Below, one piece after another: positions 61,141 to 64,000 of a DNA stretch of 64,000 bases. Numbering within the stretch: position 1 is the stretch's first letter; each line of letters begins with the position of its first letter. The stretch comes from JANMES01 sp038229715 (GTDB lineage Bacteria; Planctomycetota; Phycisphaerae; Tepidisphaerales; Tepidisphaeraceae). The notes below the pieces were generated by a model, which was given only the letters and a program-made list of their open reading frames with translations, ran no database searches and was not told the origin of the DNA. The position numbers and the translations under genes were made by a program. The stretch spans positions 1 through 64,000 of the forward strand of contig JBBROD010000004.1 of the NCBI GenBank assembly GCA_038229715.1, in the 5' to 3' direction.

Positions 61141-61303
61141 CCCTCTCCCCGGAGGGGAGAGGTTAGGTGAGGGGCGAAACGTAGTGCGACGAAACGCGAT
61201 CGCTCCGCTGAGCGGTGGCGAAAACGCTCATTGGCAAAACAACGACTTTGCCTGTCGAACGTTTCTCCCCTCACCCCAGCCCTCTCCCCTCCGGGGCGAG
61301 GGA
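61141..61303. repeat. paired inverted repeat between the GTPase genes (CCCTCTCCCC family)
   Basis: Left arm 61141-61180 and right arm 61261-61303 are inverted copies of about 40 bp with a 2-nt insertion. The left arm contains the palindrome CCCTCTCCCC-GG-AGGGGAGAGG. The right arm ends immediately before the ribosome-binding site of the second GTPase gene. Confidence 0.87.
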
Positions 61304-61317
61304 GCAGGAGGCTCCGC

Positions 61318-62991
61318 GTGACGAGCGATCTGCAACAACTCGTCCGTGACACGATCGAACTCACCGGTGCCGCCGGGCCGGGGTTGCTCGACGACAACGC
61401 CGTCGCGCTGCAGACCGACACGCAGGCACCGTTCTATCTCGTCGGCCTGATCGGCGGGAAGGAAGTCGGCAAAAGTTCGCTGGTGAACGCGCTGGTCGGC
61501 AAGGAGATCGCCGCCGTCACCAGTTTTGGCGAAGGCACCGCCCGCGTGACGGCGTACGCGCACGAATCGGTCGCCGAGCCACTGCGGGCGATGCTGGAGC
61601 GCGACGTGCCGGGGCAGTTTACGATCATCGCGCACCAGCAGGCGGCGTTACGCCGGCAGGTGCTGCTTGATCTGCCCGATATCGACAGCCGCTTTCAATC
61701 ACATTTGGCGCTAACCCGCACCATGCTTCGGCGGATGCTGTACCCGATCTGGATTCAGTCGATCGAGAAATACGCCGACCAGCAGCCACAGAAAATGCTG
61801 AAGGAAGTGGCCGAGGGCAATTCGCCGGAGAATTTTTTGTTCTGTCTGAGCAAGGCCGATCAGCTGAAGGAACCGCACGCCGCTGAGGAATTGCGGTGCG
61901 ATTTTGCGGGACGCATCGGGCGGACGCTATCGCTGCAAAAGCCGGCCGAGGTGTTTCTCATCAGCTCGCGGGCACAGGATCAGTTTGATCTGCCTTCGCT
62001 GCGGACTCGGCTGAGTCGCGAGCGATCAGAGCGCGACGTCGGCCGATCGATCGAGCAGGCGGGCGCGCAGCAAAGCCGCACGTTGCTGGCGTGGCTGGGC
62101 GATCAAGATTTGCCCGCCCGCGCCGCCCGCGCGGCCAGGCTTACAGATGATGCCCGCCAACTTCTGGCCGACCGCGTGGGCCAGCCGCTTCTGGAGGAAG
62201 CGATCCCGAAAATCGCCAACGACCCGCTGCACCGCGCCGGCATCGCCGCGGAGGTGTTTGATCGGCGGATCGACCGCTGGCCGATTGTGCGGCTGTTGAA
62301 TCTCGTGCTGTCGCCAGCCGTCACCGTCGCCGAGACGCTCATCCGCGGGCGCAGCGCCAGTGCGGCGCTGGCGGCAGACCGGGCCGGGCAGATCGAGCCG
62401 ATCGTCCGCCCGCTGGCTGCTGAATTGCAAGGCGCGATGGCGCATCTGCGTCAGGCGCAGCCGGCCGTTGCGCCGTTGTACGAGCAGGACAAATTGTGGG
62501 AGACGATGAACGCAGGCCTCGCCGTCGGCCGGCTTTGCAATCGGCTGGCCGACACCGTGCAGCAACAGCGCACGCAAGCGACGAAGCTGCTCGCGCTCAG
62601 CCTCTTCCCAACCGCCGTCGAACGATGGCTGCTGACGATCGGCGCAGCGTTGTGGTTCCCCATCCTTCAGCCGATCCTCGACCTGCTGCTGAACGCCTCG
62701 ATCGTCTGGACGCCGATCACCCTCGCCCGGCTGGTCGTCTCGCTGCTCAGCGGCCAAAAGCTGCTGGAGAGCGCGGCGTTTCTGCTCATCTGGTACGTGT
62801 TCCTCTGGCTGATGATCCGCTACCGCACATACCGGCAAGTCAAAGCGTGGCTGACCGACACCGGCACCGGCCCGCTCGACCTGACCGCAACGGCCGTCGC
62901 GTGGATCGATGAGCTCACCGAGCCGCTGCAGCGACAACAGCAGCGGATTGAATCACTGGCGGAACGGCTGGGCCAATGCAGCGATCACTGA
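61318..62991 (+). CDS. dynamin-like GTPase, second of a pair
   Basis: GTG 61318 with AGGAGG at 61306-61311 is chosen; the longer frame would translate the repeat (SPLTPALSPPGRG). The 557-residue protein has a P-loop GLIGGKEVGKSSLVNAL, G3-like DLPDID and G4 SKAD. A helical region and a C-terminal membrane pair (VWTPITLARLVVSLLSG and AAFLLIWYVFLWLMIRY) follow. The two GTPases share domain order but little sequence, as in heteromeric bacterial dynamin pairs. Membrane remodelling is inferred. Confidence 0.85.
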   Translation: MTSDLQQLVRDTIELTGAAGPGLLDDNAVALQTDTQAPFYLVGLIGGKEVGKSSLVNALVGKEIAAVTSFGEGTARVTAYAHESVAEPLRAMLERDVPGQFTIIAHQQAALRRQVLLDLPDIDSRFQSHLALTRTMLRRMLYPIWIQSIEKYADQQPQKMLKEVAEGNSPENFLFCLSKADQLKEPHAAEELRCDFAGRIGRTLSLQKPAEVFLISSRAQDQFDLPSLRTRLSRERSERDVGRSIEQAGAQQSRTLLAWLGDQDLPARAARAARLTDDARQLLADRVGQPLLEEAIPKIANDPLHRAGIAAEVFDRRIDRWPIVRLLNLVLSPAVTVAETLIRGRSASAALAADRAGQIEPIVRPLAAELQGAMAHLRQAQPAVAPLYEQDKLWETMNAGLAVGRLCNRLADTVQQQRTQATKLLALSLFPTAVERWLLTIGAALWFPILQPILDLLLNASIVWTPITLARLVVSLLSGQKLLESAAFLLIWYVFLWLMIRYRTYRQVKAWLTDTGTGPLDLTATAVAWIDELTEPLQRQQQRIESLAERLGQCSDH

Positions 62992-63024
62992 AGGCTAACG
63001 GATGCGGCGGCCCAGGCGATGCGT

Positions 63025-63291
63025 TTAGTACAAGCATCCAATGCCGACCGGTAAGAATCCTGCACCCATTGCATTATCCAAGTCTCGGCTGGCGAGACAC
63101 TCAACAACATTGATCACGCTGCCCACCGTGGAAATAAGTCCGATGAGTAAAAGCGGAACGGCCAGCAACAGCGTTCCGAACCGGCGTACCGGCGGTTCCT
63201 CAGACGAAGATTCTGTCGCCGGTGCCGAATAGTTCAGAATGGTCGGCTGGTTGTCGTCGTCCACGCAAGCTCCGGTTATTTCAGAGTCCAA
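63025..63291 (-). CDS. small membrane protein
   Basis: The 88-residue protein has an acidic, Ser-rich N-terminus and a membrane segment (TLLLAVPLLLIGLISTVGSV), with a second weak hydrophobic C-terminal part. Its start overlaps the end of the lipoprotein gene by 16 bp on the same strand. No family is recognised. Overlap and strand suggest co-expression. Confidence 0.6.
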   Translation of the reverse strand: MDSEITGACVDDDNQPTILNYSAPATESSSEEPPVRRFGTLLLAVPLLLIGLISTVGSVINVVECLASRDLDNAMGAGFLPVGIGCLY

Positions 63292-63851
63292 CGTGTAGCA
63301 AAGTTCATCCGCTCGCCGGGTTTGAGCGTGCGCTCGTCGCTTCGCACCGATCCATCGGCGACCGGCTTGTTGAGCGTCGGGTCTTCGTTGAACGGCTGAA
63401 TGAAAATCTGTTGAGTGGCAGGCAGCGCGATATAACCAGTGACGGGCTTATCGGATTTGTTCTGCACGATGTACGTCACGTTCAGCTGATCGTAGTAAAG
63501 GCAGTACACGATCCGCCAGTTGATTTTCCCACCGCTGCTGTCTCCGATGTATTGCCAGGTTTCTTCGTCGCGCGATTCGATATAGCCGCCCTCGGGGGTG
63601 AAATTGTCCGGGCTGAACCATGGGGCGACGAGTTCGAAAACCTTAGCATCGGTCACACGAACCGTTCCATATTCGTCCATGATTGAAAAGCTATAACGGC
63701 GATTCCGCAGAACATACTCGTTACCGGCCCTTTCCTTCACCGTCGGGCCGTACGTGCTTTGCCTCGAATCGATGGCTGGCCTAGTGGCGCACGATGACGT
63801 CAAAAACAAGGCAACGAATATCCATGCCCGACTCTTTGAGCCGTGATTCAT
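63276..63851 (-). CDS. putative lipoprotein
   Basis: The 191-residue protein has a lipoprotein signal (AWIFVALFLTSSCATRPA), with the Cys near residue 21. The mature part is beta-rich (RRYSFSIMDEYGTVRVTDAK, YYDQLNVTYIVQNKSDKPV) and resembles DUF1425-like (YcfL-type) lipoproteins by its hydrophobic pattern only. A GGAGG lies in the end of the upstream gene. The start ATG overlaps the upstream stop (ATGA). Confidence 0.75.
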   Translation of the reverse strand: MNHGSKSRAWIFVALFLTSSCATRPAIDSRQSTYGPTVKERAGNEYVLRNRRYSFSIMDEYGTVRVTDAKVFELVAPWFSPDNFTPEGGYIESRDEETWQYIGDSSGGKINWRIVYCLYYDQLNVTYIVQNKSDKPVTGYIALPATQQIFIQPFNEDPTLNKPVADGSVRSDERTLKPGERMNFATRWTLK

Positions 63852-64000
63852 GTCGCCCTCCTGTTGAGAAAAAAGATCGCCTCTTTCAGCACCTGCTTAG
63901 AACTGGCGTACGTCACCCGCTCCACCGCCGCCGGGCCCGGCAGGAAGGCGTGGCCTGTATGCTCGTCACTGATGGTCACGTCGCGCGAGTTCGCCCGGGC
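63848..64000 (-). CDS. C-terminal end of an unidentified gene, cut by the window edge
   Basis: The minus strand is open from the right edge to TGA at 63848-63850, giving 50 residues ending AIFFLNRRAT. The TGA overlaps the ATG of the lipoprotein gene, so the genes are translationally coupled. Too little is present to name it. Confidence 0.6.
   Translation of the reverse strand, partial: ARANSRDVTISDEHTGHAFLPGPAAVERVTYASSKQVLKEAIFFLNRRAT

Noticed and set aside
61231..61317. N-terminal extension of the second GTPase
   Set aside because: It translates the CCCTCTCCCC repeat; GTG 61318 has an ideal ribosome-binding site.

Overview
The window looks like a planctomycete chromosome segment, probably class Phycisphaerae (Tepidisphaeraceae-like). 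This rests on the high GC content, large intergenic spaces, a prepilin-type protein with a C-terminal DG motif, a membrane protein ending in a 'CGYDLRATP...CPECGG' zinc ribbon, a DUF2339-type giant membrane protein, and a Gram-negative envelope repertoire (lpxB, waaA). No rRNA, tRNA or CRISPR array was seen. The lineage call is an inference from gene style.

Layout. 1-5.2 kb: a RAYT transposase (REP-associated tyrosine transposase) bounded by a perfect 20-bp inverted repeat, a PDZ/HEAT secreted protein, a ThuA-like protein and a zinc alcohol dehydrogenase. 6-10.7 kb: ribonuclease Y, a Gfo/Idh/MocA oxidoreductase, an AT-richer FkbM methyltransferase and an HD-domain protein. 10.7-15.3 kb: a metal-binding secreted protein with a 7Fe ferredoxin, gpmI, and the msrQ/msrP pair. 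15.4-20.8 kb: an ABC-2 type transporter cluster (ATPase, permease, TPR-like protein, CBM9-like protein, second permease). 20.9-26.8 kb: polyamine transport genes in the order potC-potD-potB-aldehyde dehydrogenase-potA. 26.9-33.4 kb: lactate dehydrogenase, ROK sugar kinase, ferritin-like protein, lipoprotein, CDF transporter and an HU-type protein. 33.6-36.3 kb: rpsR, a GGDEF protein, Dabb, PilZ and a Phd-like antitoxin. 36.5-40.6 kb: two tandem paralogues of an unrecognised exported family. 40.7-46.6 kb: SDR, glycosyltransferase, waaA, ilvN, lpxB. 46.6-53.2 kb: a duplicated-domain lipoprotein, a pseudopilin, a secretion-type ATPase broken by an in-frame TAG, a STAS protein and xylB. 53.3-64 kb: a tandem HD-GYP protein, PhyH dioxygenase, zinc-ribbon protein, DUF2339 protein, a pair of dynamin-like GTPases, and small envelope proteins running off the right edge.

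The most striking pattern is not a gene. At least eighteen intergenic or intragenic sites carry short repeats arranged as two arms in inverted orientation (REPIN-like units). They belong to about ten unrelated sequence families. They sit between genes of the same operon (msrP/msrQ, potD/potB, the GTPase pair), touch stop codons, encode the last residues of a CDF transporter, and in one case lie in frame inside a GTPase gene. A second theme is nonsense: two unrelated genes each contain one in-frame TAG followed by clearly homologous coding sequence in the same frame, although TAG is also an ordinary stop in this window.

Functionally the window mixes housekeeping (rny, gpmI, rpsR, ilvN, lpxB, waaA), envelope and redox repair (msrPQ, ferritin-like, CDF), polyamine and sugar metabolism (pot genes, xylB, ROK kinase), and c-di-GMP-type signalling modules (GGDEF, PilZ, HD-GYP).
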